NCBI RefSeq assembly: GCF_035083965.1
Contig: NC_089735.1
Coordinates: 11,000,001 to 11,064,000 of the forward strand
Direction of reading: 5' to 3'
Length of the DNA: 64,000 nucleotides
DNA from: Branchiostoma lanceolatum
Lineage: Eukaryota; Chordata; Leptocardii; Amphioxiformes; Branchiostomatidae
Part shown: positions 1 to 13,000 of the stretch, one piece after another
How positions within the stretch are numbered: the stretch's first letter is position 1
How the letters are laid out: each line of letters starts with the position of its first letter
The notes under the pieces: model-generated
Seen by the model: only the letters and a program-made list of their open reading frames with translations
Databases searched by the model: none
What the model was told of the DNA's origin: nothing
Program-made: the position numbers and the translations under genes

Positions 1-1229
1 AAACATCAATCTACAGTAACTGTAACGTTAACATACAATGCCAGGGTTCTAAATAGCTTTTCCTCTGAAGGTAGCAATTACCTGAAGCGAACAAATGACA
101 ACATCACCACTTCGCAATAATACGTGGCTTTGTAGACTATGAATCAAAATAGGTAACGGTTTTGAAAATATTCAAATTCCTTGATTAACATTTCACATGT
201 AGTTACTATCAATGCAGTAAGCACAAAGGCCACGTACATGTCATCTATACTATCAGAAATACCAACACATTTCCAATTTTACCTGCACTAACCTAAGCTA
301 CATATGTGCATGTGAATGCTCAAATATGCTGGTCAAATACGCTCTTCAGCTGGGTTTGCCGTGAATCAAGTACTCTACTTAAAAGGAAAGCAATTCGAAA
401 GTGGATGCACTAAGTAGATGTTCTCTCAGCCACCGCTCCCTGACATCTTCCCAAAGGATTCAAGTTGCCCAAAGGTCAATTGCTTGGAGCAAGATTTCAA
501 TAAGCGTGGCAGAGAGATTGTGTTGAACTTGATCGCTGGGTGCAAAAGGTCGGATCTCCAGATATCTTCGGTAATTTTCTCACGGGGCAATCTAAGTGAC
601 CTCATATAACATGGTGACATTCCCAGCCTCTTTGGGATTAAAGGTCAACACGCGGCGCTATACAGTGCGCATGACAAGACTCTTAGGAACGTTTCTCATA
701 CAAATGGCACTTAGATTGGACAGGGTCTTCAGCCACAGGACCTTACAACATCCAAGCTATTTTTACTTAGACTTGAGAATAAAACCTTTACAATTGATAG
801 GTTCTCTAGTTGAAATTCTGACTTTCACAAGTTACAGAAAAGTTATACTTTCAGCCTTCTTTACGACATATTTCCTACCCTTGAACGCACTACCTATATC
901 CTTGGAGCTTGGTTCAAACCAGGACAAGGTGACAATGCAATCTAAATACACGCAGTCGTATTTGACAAATAAGAACATTAGCTACACTCGAGCACTGCAT
1001 AACTCTACTGCTTCTTTGGACCTGGGGGCTGCTAGAAGCGTAATTTAGTTAGGCTAGATGCCAGCCACTTATATTTGCGTCAACACGCGAACATCATATT
1101 TCAGATCGGAGCTTAGTGTTGGTGGTGACCTGAGTTGGTGGTGTGGGGTGAAAGTCAGAGTTCAGAGATTCAGATAACAATGCAGCGCTTTCCTTTCGTA
1201 CCTGCTGTGTAGGTTGGACAGTTGTTAGA

Positions 1230-1386
1230 AATCTACACAGATGTAAGGATCTCACTCAATCTGCGTGTTTCACGCGTGAAATATAATACGGCTTGCTAGC
1301 ATTGCACCTTTTTTTAAACCCCTTGCCTCCTCGGAGGATTAAACCATTGAGACTAAGCCGGATCCTTACATCTGCTTAGAGATTAG
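1230..1386. repeat. MITE-like palindromic element, 'CTTACATCTGC' family
   Basis: The left end (1230-1252, reading ...ACAGATGTAAGGATC) and the right end (1359-1386, GGATCCTTACATCTGCTTAG...) are inverted repeats about 160 bp apart. The same terminal sequence recurs at 7378-7659, 51287-51538 and 57641-57821 and as single ends near 18.74, 42.63, 45.27 and 54.59 kb. No ORF inside; non-autonomous DNA transposon inferred. Confidence 0.6.
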
Positions 1387-1650
1387 ATAATTAAGTTCTG
1401 CCTGGACCAGCATTATTAGCAGGGGGATCAAAGATTAATGGACATAAACAACTCTAAACCAATCACATCCAGCTATTCCTATCAGAGGAACATTAGCTTT
1501 TCTCTTTACAAAATAGTAAGAATACGTCAGACTCAAATATTATGTGTCTGCCTGAAAGGCATCGTTAGAATATTCATAATTCAAATACGTAACTGCGATT
1601 TATCCTTTCCTGTTAATGTTTTAACGTCCACAAAAAAGTATCATTGTAAT

Positions 1651-1732
1651 GAGATGCTACGCGATATACTACTTCGAGATGTTAAAGTACTGAGATGCTA
1701 CGCGCTATACTACTTCGAGATGTTAAAGTACT
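1651..1732. repeat. 41-bp tandem duplication
   Basis: Two adjacent 41-bp units, 1651-1691 and 1692-1732, both reading GAGATGCTACGCG and ending GATGTTAAAGTACT, with only about one difference (GCGATATAC versus GCGCTATAC). The near identity implies a recent duplication inside the intron. Confidence 0.8.
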
Positions 1733-2094
1733 AGCCAAAGGGCTGTTACTCAAATGACAAATCTGAAGTACATATAACTCTTCCGCAAGAGTCGCCTTCA
1801 CAGCTTCACCAGGCTAGCGGACTTCCTATTGACAATGTGCGTCATACAGGCACCTATCTCTGCACGACTCGTGTTCGGTCACACACTGGGAATGGTACAC
1901 AGATGGCCCATCCTAGTACTTTGAATGCGCTTTGCTGGGAACATGTGAATAGAGCACAGCTTCGCCTGCCATGTGCTCCGAATGATGACCCTATTCCCGT
2001 CCCCTTGATGTCCACTCCTGTCAGGTAAAGACGTCACCAAACAGACAAGCAGCTCGGTGTAGATTGGACACGTGCGAGGAAAAACACGTGCAAT

Positions 2095-2730
2095 TACCGC
2101 ACAATGATTGGTGATATGGCACTTATAAGACTATGTAAAGCCAACGGTAGCTTTTTGCACGGAACATTTCTTGCAAGTTTTTGTATGTCCATTGACATGA
2201 AACTTCGTTCCAACTTTCTTTGAGAGAGACAGCCAAGATAACTTATGTTCTTGCGACAAAGACGCGCGTGGAATAGCACACAATCAAAGGTGATATAGTA
2301 TTAGATAGGGCAAAGCCAGTGGTGGCGTTTTGCACGCAACATTTCCTGCGAGTTTTTATGTCCACCGACGGAAATTCCTTCCAACTTTCTTTAAGAGATA
2401 CGATAACTTGGGCACTTTAGACAAAGAAACGCTGCGAATGGCTGGTGATATAGGACGAGATGGAGCAATGGAGATATTACGAGCATAAATTTCTGCAGGC
2501 AACATTTCCTACACCCACTTGCAATACGATCTATTCCAATGTTCCTTGACAGACAAAGCTATAACCTAGCTATGCCCGTGTGGGGAAAAAACAACGATGG
2601 CCGGTAATGTAGCGCCAGATGGGCCAGCGCCAATATTACGGAAATAGCTTTCCGCATGCAACATTTCCTTTCGAACATGTGTCCAACTGCATGAAAATTC
2701 ATTTCAGTTGTCAGTGACAAACTACCACGC
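2095..2730. repeat. Degenerate tandem array, unit about 160-180 bp
   Basis: Blocks recur in the same order: GGTGATAT..., then GCACGCAACATTTCCTGCGAG (as 'gcacggaacatttcttgcaag' and variants at about 2157, 2335, 2495, 2655), then TATGTCCA..., then TTCCAACTTTCTTTGAGAGA. Roughly four units, heavily diverged. Function unknown. Confidence 0.55.
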
Positions 2731-4089
2731 TGAGCAATTCCAACAAACCAAACAGCGACGTCTGATTTGTATGCGTCGCCGAGTCCGAGACGTGATTTTA
2801 AAACAAATGTTCCCGGCCTTCGTTTATGAGTTTTAGAAAACTCTAACGATACGTGCATATTGATGAATGAATTGACCTTGATTGTACATTAATGCCTCGA
2901 AGGGCTAGATAAAGGTCGCCTATCGTATGACTTAACCAGCATTAAATAAAATGAAACAACTAAAGCTTGAAATGGGACATGGTCGGCACTCTTTGATACC
3001 TTATCGTGATATCTCTATGAAGCAAGCACGATCGTACACTGACGAATTCGAAAAGTTGCTGCCTGTTCGTCCAAAAAGTCATTGTCTGGGTCAGGGAGTT
3101 GATAACATCAGCGTTATAGCTTCTGTCGTAATGGTTATGACCTGTTCAAAGGGTGTGCGTCTTTTTAGAAGTTCGCACGTTCTTCCGAATGTTATAGCCC
3201 GTTATGATTATATACCTTCCTGGAGATTATTTTGAGTCTTAAACCCACACTCTGAAGGATACCCTGAGGATTAGAATATGTCCCGAAGATTTTTCTTATC
3301 TATTTATTTTTTCACCACATTTGCTCAAAGGTTCATTTAAAATGTGCATGTGATTATCACACTCAAGGTGTCAACCCTGAGACCATAATTATATAATCCG
3401 CATCATTACTGAAACTCTAACACAATGATGTACCCAGTACTCTTACCGATGGGTGTTGTACGATCTTTAACGTGCTCGAGGTGTGGCTCTCCTCGAACGA
3501 GGGACCTCCGGCTTTACATCCCACCCGAGAGGTGCTACATGTAGGTGCTCATTTTCACCTGAGTGGGGTGAAGAAATTGGTGTATATGGCACAGGCTGTG
3601 TTGAAGATTCCGCGGCTGTACGAATTCCGTACTTGATTTTCCGACATTAATGTTATGGCCTGTCATTAAGCCTATGGTTAGATGTAATGATGGTTTCAGC
3701 AGTCTATTCTGACTGTATTCTTGACTGAAGTTTAGTTTAGTGGAGGTTATGGTCTTTCATCAAGGTTATATTCCGTTCTAAACACTAAAGTCTGCCATAA
3801 AGGGGTTTATAGCTTATTTCAAAGGTAACGATTGTAGCCTCAAGGTTAATGTCAGGATTAAGGTAACGACTGCAATTTTAAGGTCAAAGTCTCACACAAG
3901 AGTTGGTGTCAATGGTCAGGGTTTGTCATTGGTGTTACGTTCTGACCTTGAAGCATTTTGATCCATTTTTCTACATAAAGATTTTACTGCTTCTGACTTT
4001 TCATTCATGTCTATAGTTAACCTCAAAATGAATCTATTCTCTTAAAACTGGTAATGGTGAGATTTGTTTCTTTCTTTCCGTCTTTTCAG

Positions 4090-7000
4090 AATTCCGCGAA
4101 GCCTTCAACCTTTTCGACAAAGATGGCGGCGGTGACATCAGTGTGAAGGAGCTGGGAAGCGTCATGAGGTCACTGGGTCAGAACCCGACAGAACAGGAAC
4201 TGCAGGACATGGTCAAGTCTGTGGACCAGGACGGTACGTCACCACTTCCTGTGCACACAAAATGATATCGCAAACGTGTCAAGCTTTTACATAGATATTT
4301 CTACCAAGGTAACTGCACAGGGAAATGACTGAATCGTACGCTATGTTGAGGAAGAAAGCACAAAACTACACAGTGAAGGGAATAGACATTATCTATCTAT
4401 CTATTTTCGCAAATTTTTGAAAAACCTATCTGTACTTGTAACCTCGAAAAGGTTTTGCTCGGCAGGTTTTTGCTTAGGTTTGTCGGATAACCGAAAACAC
4501 AACACTCGTTTCCCCAGGCCTTACTAACTCCAACGTGTTGTTTTCTACCTTTTGCTGCAGGAAACGGTACGATAGACTTCAACGAGTTCCTCCAGATGAT
4601 GCAGAAAGCAATGAAGAGTGATGTAGACAGTGAAGCAGAGCTGAAGGAGGCATTTCGGGTATTCGACAAGGTTCGATTTTTCTTCTTCTGTCCTGTGCTC
4701 ATCTTATATCCTTTCCTTGTTTTTATTTTGGCACTCTTGAAAATCCCACACATAATAGATTCTGGGTTCGAATCCCAAGCAGGCTCCAGTATTTTGCAAT
4801 TGGGAAAGCCACTTAACACCTATGTCCTAAACATATTCCGAATAAAACAAAAACTCTTTAAACTTAAAATCAAACCTGTACAAGTGACCACCCCTACACA
4901 AGGACCACATTGCCAATGTGACCACTTTTTGGTGGTCCCTTAGATAATTTTTTCCATTGACATAATCATTAAGGATCCTCTCAGAGACTCTATAGTGACT
5001 ACCTGTCCACATGGACCCCTGAGTGGTCTTCTTGGGCAGTTGTGACTACATTTTTCAAACGATGTGCTGACGTGTACTCGTGTGTCGCCTACAAACTCCT
5101 GTATTGTTAGACCCCAGACGTGGCTTGTCATTTCACAATATACTCTAATGATTTCATTAGCCTCAAGCACCAATCATTGAGTCCGTAATGAATTCCATGA
5201 TGATTCAAGCTTTGAGATGCACATTTAAGTAGAGCCATGATGTCTCCTCATCGTTGATATGATGCTACGAAAGGCTTTCATCATCGTTGATTGATTCGGC
5301 TCAAAGGGAAGCAGACAAATAAACGACCACAAAGTAGCGTGTGATCCCTAAAGTAGTAATCCCTTGGTTAGCTTCTGCAATGTTGCATAGGCCCACTGAC
5401 TTGCAGCTGTTGCCATACGTGATCGGATTCGAGGTTATCCTAGGACACTGTCCTGGAGCGACATTGAACGGAAATTGAGGCTAGGAGAATCATTTATACT
5501 GGACCTCCAATAGTAGCGTGCACTCTTATCGCTCCATAGATTTAATACATTTTACTCAGAATCCGACTGTGTTCTTTGTAAACGACGGAAAGACCAAATA
5601 CATTAGGACCCACCAACCGTAAATTAAATGCGACGGAGGGTGATATTAGCTTTCTGTTATTGGTGACTTACTAGCGTCACATGTCCAGAAAGGTCACGTA
5701 CGGGAGGAACATTGCGGGAGGTACGGGAGTCCCGCTTTCCCTTTCTGTTGGAACAATTATTCAACTTACAAGTTAAGTTCTTGTTAATGTTACACAACCA
5801 TAGTCAATTTCCTTCATCAAGATGTTGTCACGTTTAGGGCCGCACCCTCCTTGTCGCAACGCCACCATGCGGTTGGAGTAGCAGAGTTCGTATACTAAAT
5901 GTTTTCTTTAGGTAAAGCAAGCCGATTCCCTGATTGGATGATAGTTGGCAAGAGACGACGCCCACAAACCTGGAAACCTCAGCCCGGTTTAGAAGAGCCT
6001 TCCCAACCCCCAAGGTATATTGCCTGTCGCGGAGGCAATGCTCAATAAAATAATCGCTTGTGAAGGTTAAGGCAGCTGAAAACATTCGGACCTTCGGTGA
6101 GGAAATTGACCTTGTAAATGACTGACGAATGGAAATATCTAACTTTTAAGTTTTCATCATGTTGTTTTTCGTCCATAGGACGGCAACGGCTTTATCAGTT
6201 CAGAAGAATTACGTCATGTGATGACGAATCTCGGAGAAAAGCTGACAGACGAGGAGGTGGAGGAGATGATCGACGCAGCCGACATCAACGGGGATGGACA
6301 AATAGATTATGAAGGTACTCCAAGAGCATTCCCTCTTCACGTGTCAGTCACGTGAGGGTCACATGTTGATCACGTGAGGGCCACATGTTGATCACGTGAG
6401 GGCCACTTGTTGATTACGTGAGGGTCACGTGTTGATCACGTGGGCTCTTTTGACACAAAGTAGAATCAACTTTTAGACCCTGTTTACAACAGGATTCGCG
6501 AATCCGGATTCACTCAAGAACTGGGGTTGATCCGACTCAGGAGATGGATTCGGCGGATCGGGATTAATCCCTGTGCTTTGAAGTGAATCCCGATTCGTGA
6601 ATCCTCGTATAAACGGTGAAAAAAGCTAGGAGAACCCAACACACTTAGATTTTTAAAAAGGTGATAAGCTTCCACAATTTGGTAAGGGGATTATGAAGGT
6701 GTGGACCTATTCCTTCTTCATTTCTTCAATATTGAAGAATACCCACAGTCGATCTTTGACCAAAAAACAGCTTAAACAACCAAATTTTGGCCTTAAGTAT
6801 ATTCAATACAAATGTTGGTCCAAAACTTCAACACCTTCCATCTGCATTCGTTTATACGTGCTGAGAAAGCCTGCTATGGTAATTCAGCATTTGAAAGATA
6901 TCGATTGATTCCACTCACTAAAACATGCATTCCCTCACCAACCAGTTACAGAGTTAATTGAATGGACCCTTCTGTGTTTTATGTATGAAATCTACCGAGA

Positions 7001-10000
7001 CCTCTGGTACTCTGGGCCATATGTCTATTGTTAGTGGACGTTACGTTCGTCTTGAAAATTTATTTGATCAGTATTAGAATCAAAGTATTCTCATGTTAGA
7101 CATACGACTTCGTCATACAAATCCTTTTAACAAGCACAAAATGTCGTAACAAACTCCGGCAAATACGACAGATGTCTACAACCGCTCAATCTTTTTGTCT
7201 GCCTTAAACGAGCAGACTCCGGTGGCAATCTCTGAGTTATTGACCAACAACGGAAACAGACATCATTTGATATCACCGTAGATGAGCAAAGGACAAGGGC
7301 GATGTGGAACTATTCGGTGTGCATGCCTCCGAGTGGAAGAAGTGTTACAATAGCTCACAGTGCGGAAGGCAGTTATTGTCCAAGCACATGTAAGGACCCG
7401 GCTCATTCCCAGTGTTTTGTGTTTAATTTTACAACAGTTAGTACTGTTTTCTAGTATTGCACTCTCTTGATGACTCACATCCTTCTAAGGAGTTAGAATC
7501 CTCCTTCTCCTCCTGTCCTAAGCTGCGAGCTTATGTATACGATTCTTAGGAGACGAATAGTTTAAGAAGATCTAATGCTAGAAAGTTGCAAAATGTTGCA
7601 AAAAATAGGCGTAAAATACCAAGAATGGGCCGGATCCTTACATCTGCTTGGAGATTAGAAGGCAGTGAAGAGAGTTATGAATGGACCGTTCCCCGGAGAG
7701 CTAGGGTAATAGACCGAAATGGACTCATTACAAATGGCCGGGTCGGCGCCGGTCTGATTGTGTGGAGAAGCGATAATGAATGAGGAACATATGCACCTTG
7801 GCGAGACAAGGGCGACCCGCGGTCTGGGGAAGGATGATGCACGACGGAGAGAGATTGATACTGGGGGGGGGGGGGGGGGGGTCGCCTGAGTACCAGCCAT
7901 TTTAGCTTCCGTCCGCTACCCTAGCTCCGCTGCGCTACCCAAGCTCCGCTGCCGGCCAAGTTTGGCGAGGAGCGGAGATTGGGTAGCGTACGGAAGCTGA
8001 AAAGGCTGGCACTCAGGCTAGGGGGTTGGGGGGGGGGGGGTTGGGTAGGAACCTTTATCAGTCTACCGTGTGCACAGCTGAGTTAATTGGGAAACTGATT
8101 TACAGAACTATAAACCGACAATGACCACTACAGCTAGCTATAGGCATCAGGATCTTCGGAACAAATGACGTTCAAACAAACATACAAGGGTACAATTGAT
8201 TATGGTCCCCTATCGGATTCCTATGGCACTGCAGCAGAACTGCTGTTATTTGTATCTTTCAAAGATACACTGATAAAAAGTCTCGCAACTTTGTTGAACT
8301 TTCAATACTTCTTTCACTATGGTGCCAATTTTCCATCCCGGAGGTTCCCAACAGCAGATCTAATCACACAGATGCTAAAATCGATGGACTGTATTACCCG
8401 CGCCGAACAAAGCCATTACCTCTTGGCACCGCAATCTTAGACTTTATAGGCATTAAATTCCTATACGTTGAGTCTTAACTACAGTCAGAACTTTGGAATA
8501 AGGCAGCTCTTCGTGGATTATCAAGACCTCGAACTGATCAAACAATGCCAGAAAGTTATAGACAGAAAGAATAACATTGGTGCATTTGGCATGCAGACAG
8601 TAATGAGGACGGAGTATTTCTGGCAGCAAACTGGTATGTGACCAGACGTGTCGGTGATCTGTCACACAACTGTGGAGCGCCGCGATGCTTCATCATGCAT
8701 CGATCCAAACGACAGTGACGCATCTGCGGTGACCACTCTGCCTTTGAACAAACTCTTCTGACGTGGAAGGCGACAGAGAACTTTTGCAAAGAGAGATAGA
8801 AACAGGCAGACTAAATCTTGAATAACGGCCACTGCGTTATCAACATGGCGCGTATCCAGAACCTTCTTTACTTCGGATTAGGAGTTCTGGAGACGTGTGC
8901 AAGTGGTGAAGTAAAGGCAGATCAGCAGAACGTAGGTCTCATTGTCATTGATTTTACTATGACGGTATTCCCTCTTAAATTGGATGAAATATTCAACGGT
9001 AAACGTTCAATCTACCCCCTTTTCATTCCCGTAGCCAGGATTTTGAATGGGGGGGGGGGGGGGGTCTTTTTAATGTTTGAGGGACCAGCGAGCGCCATAG
9101 GCGCGAGACGAGCGCCGCAGGCTCGAGCTTCCAGGGGGGTCCGGAGGTATGCCCCCCCCCCCGGGAAATTTTGAAATCGAACCTTTTGATATGGCACTTC
9201 CTGTGTTTTTGAGAGGATTTCAAAGAAAGAAATCAGAGACAAAGTTAGCAGTTTTTCTAGGATTTCAGCTCCGCTGGTGATACAAATAGATCCACCTTGA
9301 AAAAAACCCTTGGACGTTAAAAAGTGGACCCTCGAGCGTTTCAAATTCTAAGAATTGAACCTTTTGAAAGGGCATTTCCTGTGTTTTTTGAGAGAATTTC
9401 AGCTTTTTCACGATCGTTCAAATTGGATTCAATATTTCCGGAATGTTCACAAGTTTAACCAATACGGTTAGTCCAGTCATGTCAACGGACTCCGAAAATA
9501 GTAGAAGGCAGACTGCCAAAATGTTGTCTGGTTTGAAATCTTCATGGTTGTGCACATGAAAACTTCAATATCTCTTGGAGTAATCTCTCCCTTCTATCTA
9601 TAACGCCAACATCAAACATGCCTGAATAGCTTTAGAGCCAGTCTGGTAATCTTCCAAACTGCAACAAAGAGGAAGCAACCTGCCACGGATGCCTTGGATG
9701 ACAGACAGGTGGATACAATCTCGCCTTTGTTCTCCTTCCTTTGTCCCTACAATGAACATCCGGTGATATCCAGCTGAATCACACGGCTATAACACTGGCT
9801 GTCACCCTGACTGATCCCGCTATTTTTACCGCATTGCCGGCGACACGGCATCTATAATGAACACTTATCGGACTTGTGAAGGGAATTCGATCGTCGTTTC
9901 TGAACTCATTCCGATTAATGCCTGGAAATAAATCGTAGAGATCAACCGAGATGATGAGAGCGTGGCAGTCACTGTAAAGGGGTCAGGTGGACAATCTGCG

Positions 10001-13000
10001 GGGTGACGGCATGCATAGATATCATCGCTAGTTATTCTTTGGTCCCAATTGCGCTGGTGCCCATCGAGGGTGTAGTCCCGACAGGGTCCCGAAGCCTCAG
10101 ATTTGTCCCGGGTACCGAGGGGGTACCTCCCGGTGCTCACACGATTAGCTCACGGCGTCTATTTGTTACCTGGTGCCGCGTTTAATTTAAGTCCACAAGT
10201 TGAATTGGTTCGGGGTCCGGGTGGGCCCAAAGATGTCCAAAGGGGCCACGTAGGGGTCACGCCCAAAAGTGTAAAAAAAACAGCCCGTGAACTCCCCGAC
10301 GGAGCCCCTTAGCATTTGGGACCGACGTATTCCAGGAGCTCAGCCTTCCCTGGAAGCTTTGCTGTTACAGTCCTATTCAAATCCTGTACTTTTCCAGAGT
10401 AAAATGAAGGTATAAGAGCAGTGTTCTCTTACAGCAGTGCAGAAGAAAGGAGCTTTGAAATTGCGTGAACCTTTACAGCTCAAATACAGAATCGAACTTT
10501 TATGAACAAAGCAAAGTAAAGTGAAAGAAAGAAGTGTAATTCTAGCAATACGAAGTTGAAGATACAAACTTCATCAATGACTCAGTTAGACTTACATGTG
10601 TGGGACGGAATAAGATACTCCCCCGCCGTCATTTACAAGACGAGTCTCCGATGTGTATCGAAGCGGCGGTCATGTAACGGCAAAATGAGAGCCCTTTATC
10701 GCGACGTAAATCTGCTACAACACCAATGGTAGGAGCAACGGACTCTGACTGAGTAGCCATAGTGGAACATTTGTAAGTCATCTGATTTCGTAAATCGGAG
10801 ATCATGAAGATGAGTGATGGACATTCACGGAAACATTCAAGGAGTGACAGATGATGGACAGCGCGATGGTTGGGTGTTCGTCGTGAACAAGGTCATCTGT
10901 GGTTGGGAGTTTGTCGTGAACAAGGTCATCTGTGGTTGGGAGTTAGTCGTGAACAAGGTCATCTGTGGTTGGGAGTTGGTCGCGAACAAGGTCATCTATG
11001 GTTGGGAGTTGGTCGCGAACAAGGTCATCTGTGGTTGGGAGTTAGTCGTGAACAAGGTCATCTGTGGTTGGGAGTTAGTCGTGAACAAGGTCATCTGTGG
11101 TTGGGAGTTGGTCGCCGAGGTTGCCTACTAGTCTTTAAAAGTCATCTGCGACAGTCGGCTATAAATCTTTAAAAATCAAAGTCGTGGGAGTCATATTCTG
11201 CTTAGATGTCATGAGAAAAACGAATCGGAGCTAGAGTAGGATGGATTCGAGGCTTCTCACAGCCCAGTGACCCCAGCACCGATAATGGTTGGGGAGTGGT
11301 CAGAAGCAAAGTCATGGGGAGGTTCTTGATATGTGACAGGGGTAACATATTTGTTTGTTTGTGCCTTTATTTATTCTCGAAACATACTCTAATCGGCCCT
11401 CAGGGCCGCTTTTCATAGAGGTCGAGATGAGGAGTGTCAAGGGGTCAACATAACAATAAATAGATAACTAAATGTTTGGTCAAACAAGGTGAATCGAAAT
11501 TATATCAATAATACAAAGAATATATAAATAGTGAAAACACAAAAATAACAAATGATAATTCGTCGAGTCATTAATCGATAAGTCGATAATCGTTCATAAG
11601 GGTCAGTTACTGAGTCCTTTAAAGGTTACAATGGAAGTTGCTGCCCTAGCCACCCATGTTGGTCTGTCTTCTTCAAATCATAACGTCTAGATGAAAGAAG
11701 TTCCCATAAAACTACTGCACTCGCCGTCTAAGCGATACTGTGTATTTGACATCCCCAAGGACAAAGCTACTGGCTTATCCGAAAGAAATTCCTTCTCTTC
11801 AAGCCATTGATATCATGTGATGTTAGCTCTTAAAGAAGACTATCTTAGAAGCCTGTTCACTTTAGCTACAACTTATAGTTTAAAGAATTGCACACGCAAA
11901 AAAACGCAGTCACATCATGCACTGTAGCTGAATAGCCTCTTTGGACAATTTGTAGGTCATCTGTTTCCTACATCACGGAACATGGGGGTGATTGATTGGT
12001 CTAGATAGCAGTGGAGTGATATCGGAATGCCAAGGCAACACCACTATTGATTTTGGCCTAAGCCTTTAAGGGTAAAGGCTTCCATCAAGTCGCCGTTCTG
12101 TACAGTATAACCTTTTCAGATGGTGCGTTGCCTATCTGCCAACAATCAGTTTTCTCCGAGCAATTCATTGCATGTTGACTGCCGCGAGACCTGAAAAAGA
12201 AGCGATGCAAAAGGACCGAGTAGTAAGTCTTGGTCCGAATCGTAGCGGATTACAGTTGGGGAATGCATGCTCATGTTTCATTTATGATTGGCTAGCGATG
12301 TCCTTTATGTTCTTTTAAGAGTATAGAGACCAAGGTGGATTGTCATCACACGAGCCCACTATAACTTGTACACACGACGCTGTTACATTAGGGATTGATA
12401 CCGAATCCTTCCACGGCAAATTCTTCTTTCGTTTGCATTCCACAATGCAAAATCCAGACCTTTAGTCGAGTTACAAAACTTCCGAAGTTTGTTCCCATAA
12501 AGCACAAGCTGTAAAGCTGAATTGCGTGCAATCAATCACTTCAAGCCCTTAAATTCCCGTGGTTACACGCATTACAGAATGCCGGTTTTGTAGCGATGGA
12601 TTTTTAAATTCAAACTCAAATTAATGGTGTCCTCCGGGCTTCCGCGGCTCGTATGTAATTCTGTCTTCCCGCTACATACATCATGTACTCATCCTGCCAT
12701 TGAATTCTTTATACCCTTAGGAGTGTGACGTCTTGTAGCCACGGGCGGCTTGAAAATGAGCCTGTCAGCAGAGTTCCCAGGTGACTGTAATGCGCCTTAA
12801 TATGCACTTCTGCAATCCTTCATCCGCCGACAACTGGCACCCCGGGGGCAGAAACTTTCGGGGCATTACACGTGAAGAATTGGGGTACTTCTCAGACTCT
12901 CTACGAGAAGAGAACGTCTTTCCTTAAATAAGCTAGAAAGAACGTCATGACTCGTGCTTTATGGCAGGCTCTACAAGCCATTACCTAGGACAATAAACAC

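Larger units (their letters stand above)
1..4089 (+). other. Intron/upstream DNA of troponin C; no coding exon recognised
   Basis: Reading both strands shows no recognisable protein family and no tRNA or rRNA. The stretch holds a palindromic repeat (about 1230-1386), a perfect-looking 41-bp tandem duplication (1651-1732) and a degenerate tandem array (about 2095-2730). The missing N-terminal exon of troponin C is expected to be only tens of bases long and could be hidden here. Confidence 0.5.

Noticed and set aside
4725..4860. tRNA gene at the GGTTCGAATCC B-box
   Set aside because: No proper A-box, acceptor stem or cloverleaf; better explained as a SINE remnant.
4090..6314. Calmodulin instead of troponin C
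   Set aside because: Loop [12 protein letters not shown], the charged linker between lobes and the [13 protein letters not shown]-terminus depart from the near-invariant calmodulin sequence.
10868..11118. CRISPR-like array
   Set aside because: Head-to-tail repeat with no unique spacers, in an animal nuclear genome.
10814..11172. Two overlapping ORFs with 11-residue repeats
   Set aside because: Explained by the 33-bp minisatellite; both frames are equally open.
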